Assembly: GCF_002197845.1 (NCBI RefSeq)
Contig: NZ_NIDE01000004.1
Span: forward strand, 1,302,001-1,366,000
Direction of reading: 5' to 3'
Source of the DNA: Fimbriiglobus ruber
GTDB lineage: Bacteria > Planctomycetota > Planctomycetia > Gemmatales > Gemmataceae
DNA length: 64,000 nt
Shown here: positions 25,160-34,811 of the stretch, in pieces
How the letters are laid out: each line of letters begins with the position of its first letter
How positions within the stretch are numbered: the stretch's first letter is position 1
Translations under genes and position numbers: made by a program
Notes under the pieces: generated by a model
Seen by the model: the letters and a program-made list of their open reading frames with translations, nothing else
What the model was told of the DNA's origin: nothing
Database searches by the model: none

Positions 25160-25774
25160 TCAGACGAGTTCTGAGTCTTCGTTGAAGGCCGCTATCGTGG
25201 CCTCTCGCTCCCACTCCGCCGCGGCGTCTTCGGTCACCGCCTCGTCCTCACCGGGGAAGCGCAGGATGCTCTTGCACCGCGGGCACTGACCCAGTTCCCC
25301 GAGCGAGATCTCGCGAAACCGCAGCCGCTGGTTACAGGTCGTGCAAGTGCATACGTAGTAAGTATCAGCCGGGTTCGTGTACGGTCGGTAGAGGACGTAA
25401 ACGACCACCGCAAGGACGACCAAGAAGTCGAGCCCTACTGCGGTGTAGAACCACCGGAGGGGGTACGAGCCCCGACCCAAATCCTTGAGAGAATCCTTCT
25501 GCTTGTAGAAAAACCCCGTGTTCGGCGGTTGACACCTCGGACACCGCTTCCCGTCGAGTTCTTTGTTGTACGGCAGTTCTGTATTACACACGTCGCAACG
25601 GAGATACTTGTAGACGTTCGGGTCGACCGGACCCTTACTGTCGTTCTTCGGGATGAGTGTTTTCGCGCTGGCGCCGGCGACCGCCAACCCGCCCAGGACC
25701 ACAAAGACGACCTGCACCCAACGTTTCCTCAGGTATTTGGCGATTCTTCGCGATCGATTTTTTGTCGCCGACAT
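25160..25774 (-). CDS. Membrane protein with two zinc-ribbon-like motifs
   Basis: 204 residues from the ATG at 25772-25774 (MSATKNRSRR), chosen over a longer frame because AGGAG lies about ten bases upstream. One helix near residues 18-36, a first cysteine set (CDVCNTEL and CPRCQPP) before a second helix near residues 110-130, then a second set (CTCTTCNQRLRF and CPRCKSILRFP) and an acidic tail. The CxxC pairs suggest structural zinc. It is next to another zinc-ribbon membrane protein and may work with it. No known family assigned. Confidence 0.7.
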   Translation of the reverse strand: MSATKNRSRRIAKYLRKRWVQVVFVVLGGLAVAGASAKTLIPKNDSKGPVDPNVYKYLRCDVCNTELPYNKELDGKRCPRCQPPNTGFFYKQKDSLKDLGRGSYPLRWFYTAVGLDFLVVLAVVVYVLYRPYTNPADTYYVCTCTTCNQRLRFREISLGELGQCPRCKSILRFPGEDEAVTEDAAAEWEREATIAAFNEDSELV

Positions 25775-25874
25775 CCCCGGACACTCCTGCCTGACCGAGC
25801 CGACCTGCGCCTCGTACATCCGACTCTCACACCGGCGACCGAGCCGACCGAAAAAATGGTGCCAACGGCACTGC

Positions 25875-26951
25875 TCATTGGTCGAGGTAGCCGGAAGCAA
25901 TACCCTCCGAGGCCGTCAGGAGCCGCCGGATGGTGATCGGGTCGATGTCGTCACGGATGAAAGTCACGTGGCCGTCCATGAAAACGACGTTGACTCCGTT
26001 GCCGTGGAAACTGAACGGTTCGCCGTTGGGCCCACAGTCCTGGGCGGTCCACGGGCATGTCGTTGGGCCGCCCAGCGGGCGGGCGTTGTTGTTCAAAATC
26101 TTCGTGTTAGCGGGCGCGGTTCCGATCGGCGGCCCGGATATCGTGGTAGCGGACTGCGGCTCGCCCCACCGCCACACGTTCACTTTGGTACCACCGGACG
26201 GAAGCAGATCGGCGGTCGCGCCGCCGGCGTTCGGGTCCGTAACGGTAGACGTTCCAAAGTGCTCCGTACGGCCGGCCATTTCGACGATCCCAATGGTGTT
26301 GCTCGTACCGTCCAGGATCTGAGTGACGGGCCCAGGCGGATCGATGAATGCTCCGAAGTCCTGGATTCCGGGGAAGGCGGGAGGGGTGGCGCCGCCAGGG
26401 TAAAATCCCCTCAGAGGTCCGCCGGGAGTCCAGGCCGGGTTAATCTGGCACGCGGCGACGGGTGCGAAGTCGGTTAAGCCGAATCCGAGGCTGTCCGCCC
26501 CGGTCGTGGCGCGCAGCGGGTTGCTGGGGCAGAGGAACGTGTTGATTGCATTCTGAGCCGCGGGAACGTTACTGCTCGAAAAATTATAGCCGGATTTTGG
26601 AGCCCCAAAGCTCTGGTAGACGTCATTGTGCTCGACGTACGGTAAAAGCTGAGTGAACACGGACTGGAGGTTGCTGGTGTCCGGAGCCGGCCAAACCGGA
26701 GTCGCCGTCGATTGGTTGTTGAACCCGACCGACGGCAGCACCCGGCGGTCCACTTCGTAGGAAAGATACGCGATTCCTATTTGCCGCAGGTTGTTCGAAC
26801 ATTGAATCCGTGCGGCGGCCTCGCGCGCCTTCTGCACGGCCGGTAGCAGGAGTGAAATCAGGATGGAAATAATGGCGATAACGACCAGTAACTCGATCAG
26901 GGTGAACGCCCGGCGGGTGCGGAAACCTGATGAGGCGGCGAACGATCGCAT
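25875..26951 (-). CDS. DUF1559 protein with prepilin-type N-terminal cleavage/methylation signal
   Basis: 358 residues. The N-terminus [20 protein letters not shown] is a type IV pilin-like signal: cleavage is expected before Phe, with Glu at mature position 5, followed by the hydrophobic helix. [19 protein letters not shown] follows as in all DUF1559 proteins, and the family C-terminal H-x9-DG signature is present as [12 protein letters not shown]. These abundant planctomycete proteins are exported pseudopilin-like proteins of unknown role, possibly forming fibres. A paralogue lies just upstream at 27121-28353. Confidence 0.92.
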   Translation of the reverse strand: MRSFAASSGFRTRRAFTLIELLVVIAIISILISLLLPAVQKAREAAARIQCSNNLRQIGIAYLSYEVDRRVLPSVGFNNQSTATPVWPAPDTSNLQSVFTQLLPYVEHNDVYQSFGAPKSGYNFSSSNVPAAQNAINTFLCPSNPLRATTGADSLGFGLTDFAPVAACQINPAWTPGGPLRGFYPGGATPPAFPGIQDFGAFIDPPGPVTQILDGTSNTIGIVEMAGRTEHFGTSTVTDPNAGGATADLLPSGGTKVNVWRWGEPQSATTISGPPIGTAPANTKILNNNARPLGGPTTCPWTAQDCGPNGEPFSFHGNGVNVVFMDGHVTFIRDDIDPITIRRLLTASEGIASGYLDQ

Positions 26952-27031
26952 GGTTGACTCGGAAGGATGGATGCGGAGAGATAAAACGGGATCGTGGGAA
27001 TCCTAAGACCGAGGCGGTCGATCCATCAACG

Positions 27032-27069
27032 CGCCCGCTCAACACGACCCGGGGTCGGCTGAGCGGGCG
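27032..27069 (-). terminator. Hairpin between the two DUF1559 genes
   Basis: CGCCCGCTCA at 27032-27041 pairs with TGAGCGGGCG at 27060-27069 around a CG-rich inner stem. It lies about 50 bases after the stop of the upstream DUF1559 gene; there is no clear U-run. Confidence 0.45.
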
Positions 27070-27120
27070 GCAACCAATGATCCCCACCCGGGCGACGGGC
27101 GAGGAGAGGTTTGGGTTGGC

Positions 27121-28353
27121 TTAGAAGTCGACGGTCGGCGGGGCGACGCCTTCGATCGGGGTCAACAGCCGGAGGAAGGTGGCCGAGTCCACGTCGTCCC
27201 GCATGAAGGTCACGTGGCCGTCGCAGAACAGGACGTTGCACCCGTTCGCGTGGAAGCTGAAGGCCTCGTCGTTCGGGCCGCAGTTGGTGACGGTCCAGGG
27301 GCACTGGGCCGGGCCGCCGATCGGGACGTTGAAGTTGTTGATGACCTTGAAGTTCTTCTGGCCGTAGGTCACGGACGGGCTGGCGCTGTTCGGTCCCGAG
27401 ACGCCGTTCGCGGTGTCGGGTTCGGCCCACCGCCACGCGGCGCGGTGGCCGGAGTTGGACGCGGGGAGTTGAGCGCCGACGCCGTCGAGGTAGTGCGGCG
27501 TACCGAGCCCTTCGACCCGACCGACGTCTTCGACCATGGCGATCGTGTGGGCCAGACCGTCGATGATGTCGCTCTGGACGGGCCCTTGAGCCCCGTTGTT
27601 GGCGGTCGTGATGTTCGGCAGGGCGGCGGCCACCTTCTGCGTGTTCACAATGAACATCCCGTTGCCGCCGGCCCCGACGAGGGAAGCGGGGGCGTTCGGG
27701 TCGTTGATGGTGACTTGGCCGCCCGGGAAGGCGGTGGTAGCGACCGCGTTCACGGAGTTGGCGTAGTTGGCGTTGAGGGCGCCGGGCCACCGGCCGATGC
27801 CGGTCGTCGAACCGAGGGGCACGCCCCCGGTGCTAGCGGTCAAGCTGACGGAGGGGGTGCTGCTCAGGTTGGTGTACGCGATCGGCATGTAGTCGCAGTA
27901 GCCGAAGCCCAGGGAGTCGGTCCCGGTGCGCGGGCGCAGCGGGTTGGTGGGGCAGAGGAATTCCTGGATGACGGATTGCGCGGCGGCGATGTTCCCGGGC
28001 GTCGCGTTGTACGGCAGGGTCAGGTCGTCGAACAGTTGGTAGATGTCGTTGTGTTCGACGTACGGCAGCAGGTGGGTGAACATCGACTGCGTGTAGAACG
28101 CGGTCCCCTGGCCGCTCGCGGCGAGGGCTTCACCGGACGCCGGGAAGCAGCGGTTGTTGTCGTGGTACGTGTGCAGACCGATGCCGATCTGCCGCATGTT
28201 GTTCGCGCAGGTGGTGCGGGCGGCCGCTTCGCGGGCCTTTTGGATGGCCGGCAGCAAGAGGGCGATGAGCAGCGCGATGATCGCAATGACCACCAGCAGC
28301 TCGATCAACGAGAAACCCTTGCGGGCCCCGCGTCGCAGCGTCGAGAGGCGCAT
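27121..28353 (-). CDS. DUF1559 protein with prepilin-type N-terminal cleavage/methylation signal
   Basis: 410 residues; ATG at 28351-28353 with AGGAGC eight bases upstream. N-terminus [20 protein letters not shown] has the pilin-type cleavage site (Gly before Phe) and Glu5, then [19 protein letters not shown]. The C-terminal H-x9-DG signature is [12 protein letters not shown]. It is a paralogue of the 25875-26951 protein with a longer Gly/Ala/Asn-rich middle. Expected location is the cell envelope after processing by a prepilin peptidase; function unknown. Confidence 0.93.
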   Translation of the reverse strand: MRLSTLRRGARKGFSLIELLVVIAIIALLIALLLPAIQKAREAAARTTCANNMRQIGIGLHTYHDNNRCFPASGEALAASGQGTAFYTQSMFTHLLPYVEHNDIYQLFDDLTLPYNATPGNIAAAQSVIQEFLCPTNPLRPRTGTDSLGFGYCDYMPIAYTNLSSTPSVSLTASTGGVPLGSTTGIGRWPGALNANYANSVNAVATTAFPGGQVTINDPNAPASLVGAGGNGMFIVNTQKVAAALPNITTANNGAQGPVQSDIIDGLAHTIAMVEDVGRVEGLGTPHYLDGVGAQLPASNSGHRAAWRWAEPDTANGVSGPNSASPSVTYGQKNFKVINNFNVPIGGPAQCPWTVTNCGPNDEAFSFHANGCNVLFCDGHVTFMRDDVDSATFLRLLTPIEGVAPPTVDF

Positions 28354-29071
28354 CTACTGTAGCTCCTAAGACGTAAAGACGAGAGTCGACCCGCGAAACC
28401 GCTTACATGCGATTCATATGGCGACCGGGGCGACGCGGAGTATCCTAGCCGCGACAATCACGTCAGCCAGTTGAGTCTCATGAATACGTGGTTAAGTTGT
28501 GGTGAAGCCAATGTTTCGCGACACGACATATCGGTATTAGTGATGCCCTTTCTCCTGCGACGCATCTGTGCGGCCCCGCCATATCACACGCCTAACAGGA
28601 GCACGAAAGCTCGCTCGCCACGGCGTCCGAACGACCCCGCCACTCCCACTCGGTTTCTTGGATTTTCTTCTCCTGATATGAACCGAGTGTGCAAAGGCTC
28701 ACGGCTAATTCGTTCGGCTAGCAGGCATATCAGTTCGGGTATAGACTTTGCGAAGTACGAAATCGCCGTCAGGAAGACTACGGGCCGATCGTGAATTTAC
28801 GGCAAAGAATACATGAGCAAACGGCGCGGGCGTGTGTATTCTCAATCAACTTTTATCCACGCCGGCTGCTAAATAGACGGAACACACACACTAATCGGTA
28901 CGGGCGCTGAGCTGATCTGGTTTGAAGATTTCGTCATTTCCTGTCAAACACCGACTACCTTTCGCAACTTCACACAACCTACACGTGCCGCCCGCTACCA
29001 TACTGATCTTTGAAACGCTAAATGTACTTGATGACCAGCCGTTCCCGCACCCTTGACCTGCCGGTGGCCCC
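28354..29071. other. 718-base intergenic region, comparatively AT-rich
   Basis: Divergent promoters for the DUF1559 gene and the TPR gene must lie here. The base composition is clearly lower in GC than the flanks. No convincing small gene, tRNA or strong hairpin was found; one 107-codon frame at 28471 lacks any family resemblance. Confidence 0.4.
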
Positions 29072-31825
29072 ATGACGCACGACCCCGTGGCCGAGGTGCC
29101 GCCCCTCTCCCTGCCGGGGGGAGGCACGACCGACCGCTCGTACGACCTCCACTTCCGGGCCGCGACCGCCGCCCTCCAGCGGTGCGATTACAACCTCGCC
29201 GCCGCCGAGTACACGCACTGCGTCCAACTCGACCCGTCCCGGGCGGAGGCGTTCGCCCGCCGCGGGGACGTCTGGAAGGTTCTCGGCCGGTACGACGTCG
29301 CGATCGCCGACTACTCCCAGTACATGCGGGTCGATCCGCGGAGTGAGGCCGTCGTCTTCGGCCGCGGCCAGTTGTTCGCCTTCCTCGACCGGCACAAGGA
29401 CGCGGTCGCCGATTTCGACACCGCCATCGAAATCAACCCGGCGAACGCGGCCGCCTACCTCAGCCGCGGGCAATCCCGCGCCCGGTTCGGGGACGCCCCC
29501 GGCGCCGCCGCCGATTTCGGCCGGGCGATCGAACTGGCCCCGGGCAACGGCGTCGCGTACCTCGAGCGCGGGACGGCCCTGATCGACCTCCAACAGTACA
29601 AGGAGGCCATCGGCGACCTGACCCGCGCCGTCCAACTCAACCCCTTTCTCGGCGCGGCCGTAGCACGCCGGGCGGAAGCGCACGGGAAACTCGGGCAGTA
29701 CGAGTTGGCCGCCGCCGACCTGTCCGAGGCCCTCCGCCTCGATCCCCTGAACCCCCAACTGTACGCCATCCGCGGCGACATCCACCTCCGCCTCAAGTCG
29801 GTGGAAGCGGCCCTGCAGGATTACGCCGAGGCCCTCCGACTGGCCCCGGGTAACCCCGACCTGCTCGCCCGCCGCGGGATGGTTTGCCTGGAAGCTAAGC
29901 GGTATGACGAGGCGGCCGCCGACCTGACCGAGGTCCTGCGCCTCGTGCCCGGCAAACCCGAGTGGCTGCGGGCGCGGGGCGAAGCCCGCCTGCAAAAGGG
30001 CGAGCCGGATCTCGCACTGGCGGACTTCTCCGAGGCGGCCCGTAAGGCTCCGAACTACGGGCCGGCGTACCTCGGGCAGGCCCGCGTGTGCATCTCGCGG
30101 GGGGATTTCGGGATGGCCATCCCGTACCTCGACCGGGCGGCCGAGTTGGCCCCGAACCTGGCCGAGGTGTTTTACCAGCGGGCCCGCTGTCACCTCAACC
30201 AGGACCGGGCGGCCCTCGCCGAGATCGACGCCGCCCGCGCGATCGAACTGACGCCCGACGACCCGGCCCCGCGGCAGTTGCGGGCGGAGATCGCGATCCG
30301 CGGCGAGCGCTACGAGGAGGCTTACGACGACCTGGCCAATCTGGTCCGGCTGACGCCGAACGACCCGGCGGTCTTCCTCCTGCGGGGTAAGCTGGAGTTC
30401 CGCCGCAAGCGTCTAGACGCGGCCGTCCAGGACCTGACGATCACGCTCAAGATGAACCCGTCCCTGACGGAAGCCCTCGCCGAGCGGGCGACCGTGTTCC
30501 GCGCCCAGCGGCGGCACTACGACGCCTTGAACGACTTGATCTCGGCCGTCCACCAGAACCCGAAATACTCGGCCGAATACCTCGTCCAGCGTGGCATCGT
30601 CCACGGCAGTCAGGGCGAATACAACCGGGCGATCGCGGACTTCCTGGTCGCGCTCCAACTCGACCCCGAGAACAAGGGGGCGGCCAAGGGGAAGGAACTC
30701 GTCTCCCAGTTGCGTGACCAGCAAGGGCCGCACGGCCCCGCACAAGGCGCGGACGACCAGCACGCGGAAGCCGAGCGTGTGTTGAGTGGCGACGCCGGCG
30801 GCCCCAAGAGAGTCACGCACTGGAAATCCCCGGTCCAACCCCGGGGCGTACCCGGAGGGAGCGTACCCGGAGGAGGGGGCCAACGCCTGGGCGCGGCGGC
30901 AGCGCGGCTGCCCCAGACGGCCCGCGTCCCCCGGACGTCTCGCATCCCGAAGCCGAAGCCGCGACCCATCGAGGCACCCGCCGAGGTCGTGCCGGACGAG
31001 GAACCCGTCGTCGTGGCCTACGACCCGTCCTTCGAGGCGGAAGGGGCGGTGGCGCTGGCCGATCCCGACGTGACCGTCGAGCGGGAACCCCGGACGGCCC
31101 GCACCGCGCTCAAAGCCCGGAAACCGGTCTCGACCAAACTCAAAGACAAGCCGGATACCCGGAAACCCGCCCCCACGCGATCTGAAAAGTCGGCCCCCAC
31201 CCGCCCGGCCGCCCCGGCGCTCGAACCGCTCTCGACCAAGTTGGCCGCGCCCCCGCTGAAACCCGCGGGTTTTCCAAACAAGACGGCTACGTCCCAGGCC
31301 CTGAGACCGAAGAAGAAAGCGGCCAAGGCGAAGCAGAGTTTTTGGAAGGGGCTGTTCAAACCGGCGGACGACGAAGAAGAAAGCAAGCTCCGTAAGTACG
31401 GGAAGTTCGCCGTCATCCCGATCGGACTTCTGGCCGGGGCATTTACCCTTTACAACGCGCTGGGGCTCGGCGAACCGTCGTTGGACGACATCATCAAGAA
31501 GGGGAAAACGTTTTCCGTGCCCGTCGCCGCCACGGTCACGGCCGAGCAACTGTGGTCCGAGAGCGAGAAGGATTCGAGAAAATACGCGACCAAGTACGTC
31601 GAGGTGTCGGGCGCGGTCAGGAAAGTGATTTCGGAGCCCCGAAAGAACGCGGTCGTCCTGGAAAGCCCGAACGCCAACTTCGGCGTCGAGGTCGACTTCA
31701 ACACCAAGGACGACGTTCAGGCGATAAAAGCCGGCGACAAGGTGGTGATGACGGGAGAGGTCCAGCCCAAACAGGCGAACGCGAATCTGTCCCTCCGCGA
31801 CGGGCGCGTCAAGCCGAAGCAGTAA
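29072..31825 (+). CDS. TPR-repeat protein with membrane helix and C-terminal OB-fold-like domain
   Basis: 917 residues. Residues about 20-550 are some fifteen TPR units of 34 residues (for example AEAFARRGDVWKVLGRYDVA), then a Pro/Lys-rich low-complexity linker (about 580-760), one transmembrane helix near residues 777-797 (GKFAVIPIGLLAGAFTLYNAL region) and a C-terminal 100-residue module (KYVEVSGAVRKVISEP, VEVDFNTKDD, KAGDKVVMTGEV) that looks like the tRNA_anti-like OB fold. The topology would put the TPR scaffold in the cytosol and the small domain outside. The role is probably protein-protein assembly; partners unknown. Confidence 0.82.
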   Translation: MTHDPVAEVPPLSLPGGGTTDRSYDLHFRAATAALQRCDYNLAAAEYTHCVQLDPSRAEAFARRGDVWKVLGRYDVAIADYSQYMRVDPRSEAVVFGRGQLFAFLDRHKDAVADFDTAIEINPANAAAYLSRGQSRARFGDAPGAAADFGRAIELAPGNGVAYLERGTALIDLQQYKEAIGDLTRAVQLNPFLGAAVARRAEAHGKLGQYELAAADLSEALRLDPLNPQLYAIRGDIHLRLKSVEAALQDYAEALRLAPGNPDLLARRGMVCLEAKRYDEAAADLTEVLRLVPGKPEWLRARGEARLQKGEPDLALADFSEAARKAPNYGPAYLGQARVCISRGDFGMAIPYLDRAAELAPNLAEVFYQRARCHLNQDRAALAEIDAARAIELTPDDPAPRQLRAEIAIRGERYEEAYDDLANLVRLTPNDPAVFLLRGKLEFRRKRLDAAVQDLTITLKMNPSLTEALAERATVFRAQRRHYDALNDLISAVHQNPKYSAEYLVQRGIVHGSQGEYNRAIADFLVALQLDPENKGAAKGKELVSQLRDQQGPHGPAQGADDQHAEAERVLSGDAGGPKRVTHWKSPVQPRGVPGGSVPGGGGQRLGAAAARLPQTARVPRTSRIPKPKPRPIEAPAEVVPDEEPVVVAYDPSFEAEGAVALADPDVTVEREPRTARTALKARKPVSTKLKDKPDTRKPAPTRSEKSAPTRPAAPALEPLSTKLAAPPLKPAGFPNKTATSQALRPKKKAAKAKQSFWKGLFKPADDEEESKLRKYGKFAVIPIGLLAGAFTLYNALGLGEPSLDDIIKKGKTFSVPVAATVTAEQLWSESEKDSRKYATKYVEVSGAVRKVISEPRKNAVVLESPNANFGVEVDFNTKDDVQAIKAGDKVVMTGEVQPKQANANLSLRDGRVKPKQ

Positions 31826-31931
31826 TTGACCGCGACTGACGACACGAACGCTTGGGGCTGTTGGCGTTACCAAGGAAGAACAAGCTCCCGACCGGCGGGA
31901 ATGCGGACACGATTCACGGTCGAGAGTGGGC

Positions 31932-33671
31932 ATGGGTATCGCAACGGAAAAAGCGCCCGGCGGTTCGCGTAACCCGCTGGCGATCGGTTTCGGCCTCGTC
32001 GTACTCACCTTGGTCGCATACTGGGGCGTCTGGAACTTCGGGTTCTTTTCTTACGACGACGACCAGTACGTGTTCAACAACCCGGCCGTCCGCGGGGGGC
32101 TCGGACCGGCCGGTTGGGTTTACGCCTGGACCTCGTTCGACATGGGTCACTGGCAGCCCGTCACGTGGTTGTCGTTCGAACTCGACGCGACGCTGTTCGG
32201 AGTTCGGCCCGCGGCTTACCACGCGACCAACCTGACCCTCCACGTCTGTAACGTCCTGCTCGTGTTCGCGGTGCTGCGTAAGCTCTCCGGGGCAGTCTGG
32301 CGCAGTGCCCTCGTCGCGGCCCTGTTCGCGGTTCACCCGATGCACGTCGAATCCGTGGCGTGGGTGTCCGAGCGGAAGGACGTGCTGAGTACGCTTTTTT
32401 TCCTCCTCACCCTGCTCGCCTACGCCTGGTACGCGGAGCGCCCTTCCTGGCGGCGACTGGCGGCGGTGTCGGCCGCGATGGCCGCCGGCTTGCTCGCCAA
32501 GACCATGCTCGTCACCCTTCCCTTCGTACTGCTACTACTCGACTATTGGCCCCTCCGCCGGCTGACGCCGTTTGGCGTTTCCGCGGCGCGCGTCGATCCT
32601 GGTCCTGAGGGTATAGCGCGCCCATTCGGTCGGCTCTTGTTGGAAAAACTCCCGTTGTTCGCACTCGCGATCGCCGGCTGCGTCATGGCGATCGTGCCCC
32701 AACCGGCCGCGGGCGCACTGACCGCGCTCCCACTGGAAGCGCGGCTGCAAAACGCCTGCACGGCTTACGGAATGTATCTGTGGAAGACGGCCGTGCCGAA
32801 TGATCTGGCCGTACTCTACCCGCGAACCACGAACTACCCGCAGGTCGCCGAATCCGTCGGCATCGCGGCTCTGGTGCTGGCGATCACTGGCGCGGCCCTG
32901 GTCACGGGCCGACGGTATCCTTACGTCGCGGTCGGGTGGTGTTGGTTCGTCGGGGCGTTGGTGCCGGTCAGTGGGTTGGTCCCGGTCGGCCCTCAACTGG
33001 CGGCCGACCGGTTCACGTACATCCCGCACATCGGCTTGTTCATTGCGGTCGTCTGGTCGGCCAATGCCGTTCGGGTTCGGACCGGCGGCGCGTGGCCGGT
33101 GGCGGCGGGGATCGCCGGGGTCGTGTTGCTCGGGGCCGTCGTCGTCGGCCGGGGCCAACTCGGGTATTGGGCGAGTAGCCGGGCCATGTGGGAACACACG
33201 GCCGAAGTCACGGACGAGAACTGGATAGCCCACACCCACCTCGGCATCTTGCTCCGCAGCGAAAAGAAACCGCGCGAGGCCGAAAAGCACCTCCGGACCG
33301 CGTTGGAATTCGCCCCCGATCAACCAGACGCGCACTTCGAACTCGGGCTGATCTGTGCGGCCGGCGATCGCCTCCAGGAAGCCGCCACCCACTTCGAGGC
33401 GACGCTCCGCTCCGAGCCCAACCGATCTCAAGCGCACGCGAACCTCGCCATAGCGCTGTTCCAACTGGGGCGAGAAAACGACGCCGCGATACACATGCGG
33501 ACCGCCCTCGAACTCGATCCGAACTCCGCCGACTTTCACTTCAGCCAGGGCATGATGTTCGAGATGAAAGGCGACCGGACAGCCGCGCATCGACACTTTT
33601 CCGAGGCCGCGCGCCTCAACCCGAACGACAAAGCGGCCCGCGCCGCGGCGGCGCGAACCGGGCCGCCGTGA
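31932..33671 (+). CDS. Polytopic membrane protein with TPR repeats (TMTC/GT-C-like)
   Basis: 579 residues from the ATG at 31932; a GTG two codons upstream (31926) is also possible. About ten membrane helices with GFFSYDDDQYVFNNPAV in the first loop (GT-C-like acidic motif) and HVESVAWVSERKDVLS, a motif common in planctomycete proteins of this kind. The C-terminal 150 residues are TPR-like (AHTHLGILLRSEKKPREAEK and following units). It is a distant paralogue of the protein encoded at 20333-22360 on the other strand. It could be a glycosyltransferase using a lipid-linked sugar, but no activity is shown for close relatives to my knowledge. Confidence 0.82.
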   Translation: MGIATEKAPGGSRNPLAIGFGLVVLTLVAYWGVWNFGFFSYDDDQYVFNNPAVRGGLGPAGWVYAWTSFDMGHWQPVTWLSFELDATLFGVRPAAYHATNLTLHVCNVLLVFAVLRKLSGAVWRSALVAALFAVHPMHVESVAWVSERKDVLSTLFFLLTLLAYAWYAERPSWRRLAAVSAAMAAGLLAKTMLVTLPFVLLLLDYWPLRRLTPFGVSAARVDPGPEGIARPFGRLLLEKLPLFALAIAGCVMAIVPQPAAGALTALPLEARLQNACTAYGMYLWKTAVPNDLAVLYPRTTNYPQVAESVGIAALVLAITGAALVTGRRYPYVAVGWCWFVGALVPVSGLVPVGPQLAADRFTYIPHIGLFIAVVWSANAVRVRTGGAWPVAAGIAGVVLLGAVVVGRGQLGYWASSRAMWEHTAEVTDENWIAHTHLGILLRSEKKPREAEKHLRTALEFAPDQPDAHFELGLICAAGDRLQEAATHFEATLRSEPNRSQAHANLAIALFQLGRENDAAIHMRTALELDPNSADFHFSQGMMFEMKGDRTAAHRHFSEAARLNPNDKAARAAAARTGPP

Positions 33672-33948
33672 TCGTGCAGTAGCACGGGCACTTCGCGAAA
33701 GGCCAATGGCTCGATGTCGAGGTCTTGTGTACCCGACTTTTGGCCCTCGATCCGAACCGACATCCTGTTCGAGTGTGGGTGGTGTAAATTCCAGCAGTTA
33801 TTGGTTCCGAAAATTGGTAAGCGAACTGGAAAGAAGGGCCAGCCGTTCTGCTCCCGAACACGTGTACAATAACGCCATCGGGCTTAACACCCGGACGGAG
33901 ATACAAGCTCCCGAGACGGGCGATTCTTACAATTCTGGCTAAAAGCAC

Positions 33949-34215
33949 ATGGAAACGGTGATCCGTAACGTCGGCGATCTCGACACCAAAGACCGCTCGG
34001 CTTTGGAGCGCGTGGTCGGGCATCACTTGCAGGACGGCCAGAAGGTCGTGATCCAACTCGTAAATCCTGCTGTAACTTCCCGCGAAATCGTACCCAATGT
34101 CGCGGGCACGCAGCTACCATACTGGTGTCGAGTCTACGACGGCCTGACTGACGAACAGATCGGCGATCTCGACCGAAGTATCGTCCGCTCCCAATCTAGC
34201 CGTGACATCGCCTGA
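33949..34215 (+). CDS. Probable antitoxin of a VapBC-like pair
   Basis: 88 residues, beginning METVIRNVGDLDTKDRSALERVVG. No DNA-binding family is clearly recognisable, but its size, its position one base before the PIN-domain toxin gene and the matching orientation are those of a type II antitoxin. The early part reads as a helix-rich segment with D-R-x-A-L-E, followed by a short beta stretch (QKVVIQLVNP) and an acidic tail. Antitoxins in such operons normally bind both the toxin and the operon promoter; both roles are inferred from context. Confidence 0.6.
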   Translation: METVIRNVGDLDTKDRSALERVVGHHLQDGQKVVIQLVNPAVTSREIVPNVAGTQLPYWCRVYDGLTDEQIGDLDRSIVRSQSSRDIA

Positions 34216-34216
34216 T

Positions 34217-34627
34217 ATGGACGCCGCCCTACTCGACACCGACATCCTTTCGGAAGTCATCAAGCAACGAAACGCAACGATCATCGCTAAAGCTGTTGCT
34301 TACCTCGGGCAACACGGGCCGTTCATCATTTCGGCGTTCAGCCGATTTGAAGTCCGGCGCGGCTACCTCCACAAGAACGCGGGACAGCAACTCGTCCGGT
34401 TCGCGGTGTTTTGCAGCCATTCGGTCGTCCTTCCGGTGACCGACGCCGTTTTAGATCGGGCTGCATATCTCTGGGCAGAAGCACGACACGGCGGACATTC
34501 TTGCGGTGACGCCGATCTCAGTATCGCGGCATCGGCACTCGAACACGGCCTTGTTCTCGTTACGGGCAACCTCCGCCACTTTGCCTGGGTAACCGGCCTG
34601 AAGATCGAAGACTGGCGGACCCCGTGA
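34217..34627 (+). CDS. PIN-domain toxin (VapC-like ribonuclease)
   Basis: 136 residues from the ATG at 34217, one base after the antitoxin stop; a GTG at 34202 would overlap it. The PIN acidic residues are visible: Asp in LLDTDILSEVI, Glu in SRFEVRRGY, and the later Asp pair in GHSCGDADLSIAASAL, plus LVTGNLRHF at the C-terminal strand. PIN toxins of this kind are Mg-dependent RNases that cut tRNA or rRNA and are neutralised by the antitoxin. Gene order, spacing and size fit a VapBC module. The target is unknown. Confidence 0.85.
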   Translation: MDAALLDTDILSEVIKQRNATIIAKAVAYLGQHGPFIISAFSRFEVRRGYLHKNAGQQLVRFAVFCSHSVVLPVTDAVLDRAAYLWAEARHGGHSCGDADLSIAASALEHGLVLVTGNLRHFAWVTGLKIEDWRTP

Positions 34628-34811
34628 GTGTGGGCGGGTTGCCACAAGTGTTTCCTACTCACCGTTGACCGTCTCTGGCGTCACAGTCCCGCTCGTATTC
34701 GGTTCCTGGTTTGTGTCCGCCCTCTTCGTTCTCGAAGCCTCGTTCCTATTGTGCTTCACTACACTATTCCGATACCTACCTGCCGAAGTCCTTTCCCAGC
34801 CGGAGCCCCAC

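Noticed and set aside
27214-28362. A 382-codon plus-strand frame opposite a DUF1559 gene
   Set aside because: It is Val/Gly/Arg-rich, without domains, and lies exactly antisense to a protein with clear prepilin and H-x9-DG motifs.
30413-32008. A 531-codon minus-strand frame opposite the TPR gene
   Set aside because: Arg/Leu/Gly-rich shadow of the strong TPR coding sequence; no motif.
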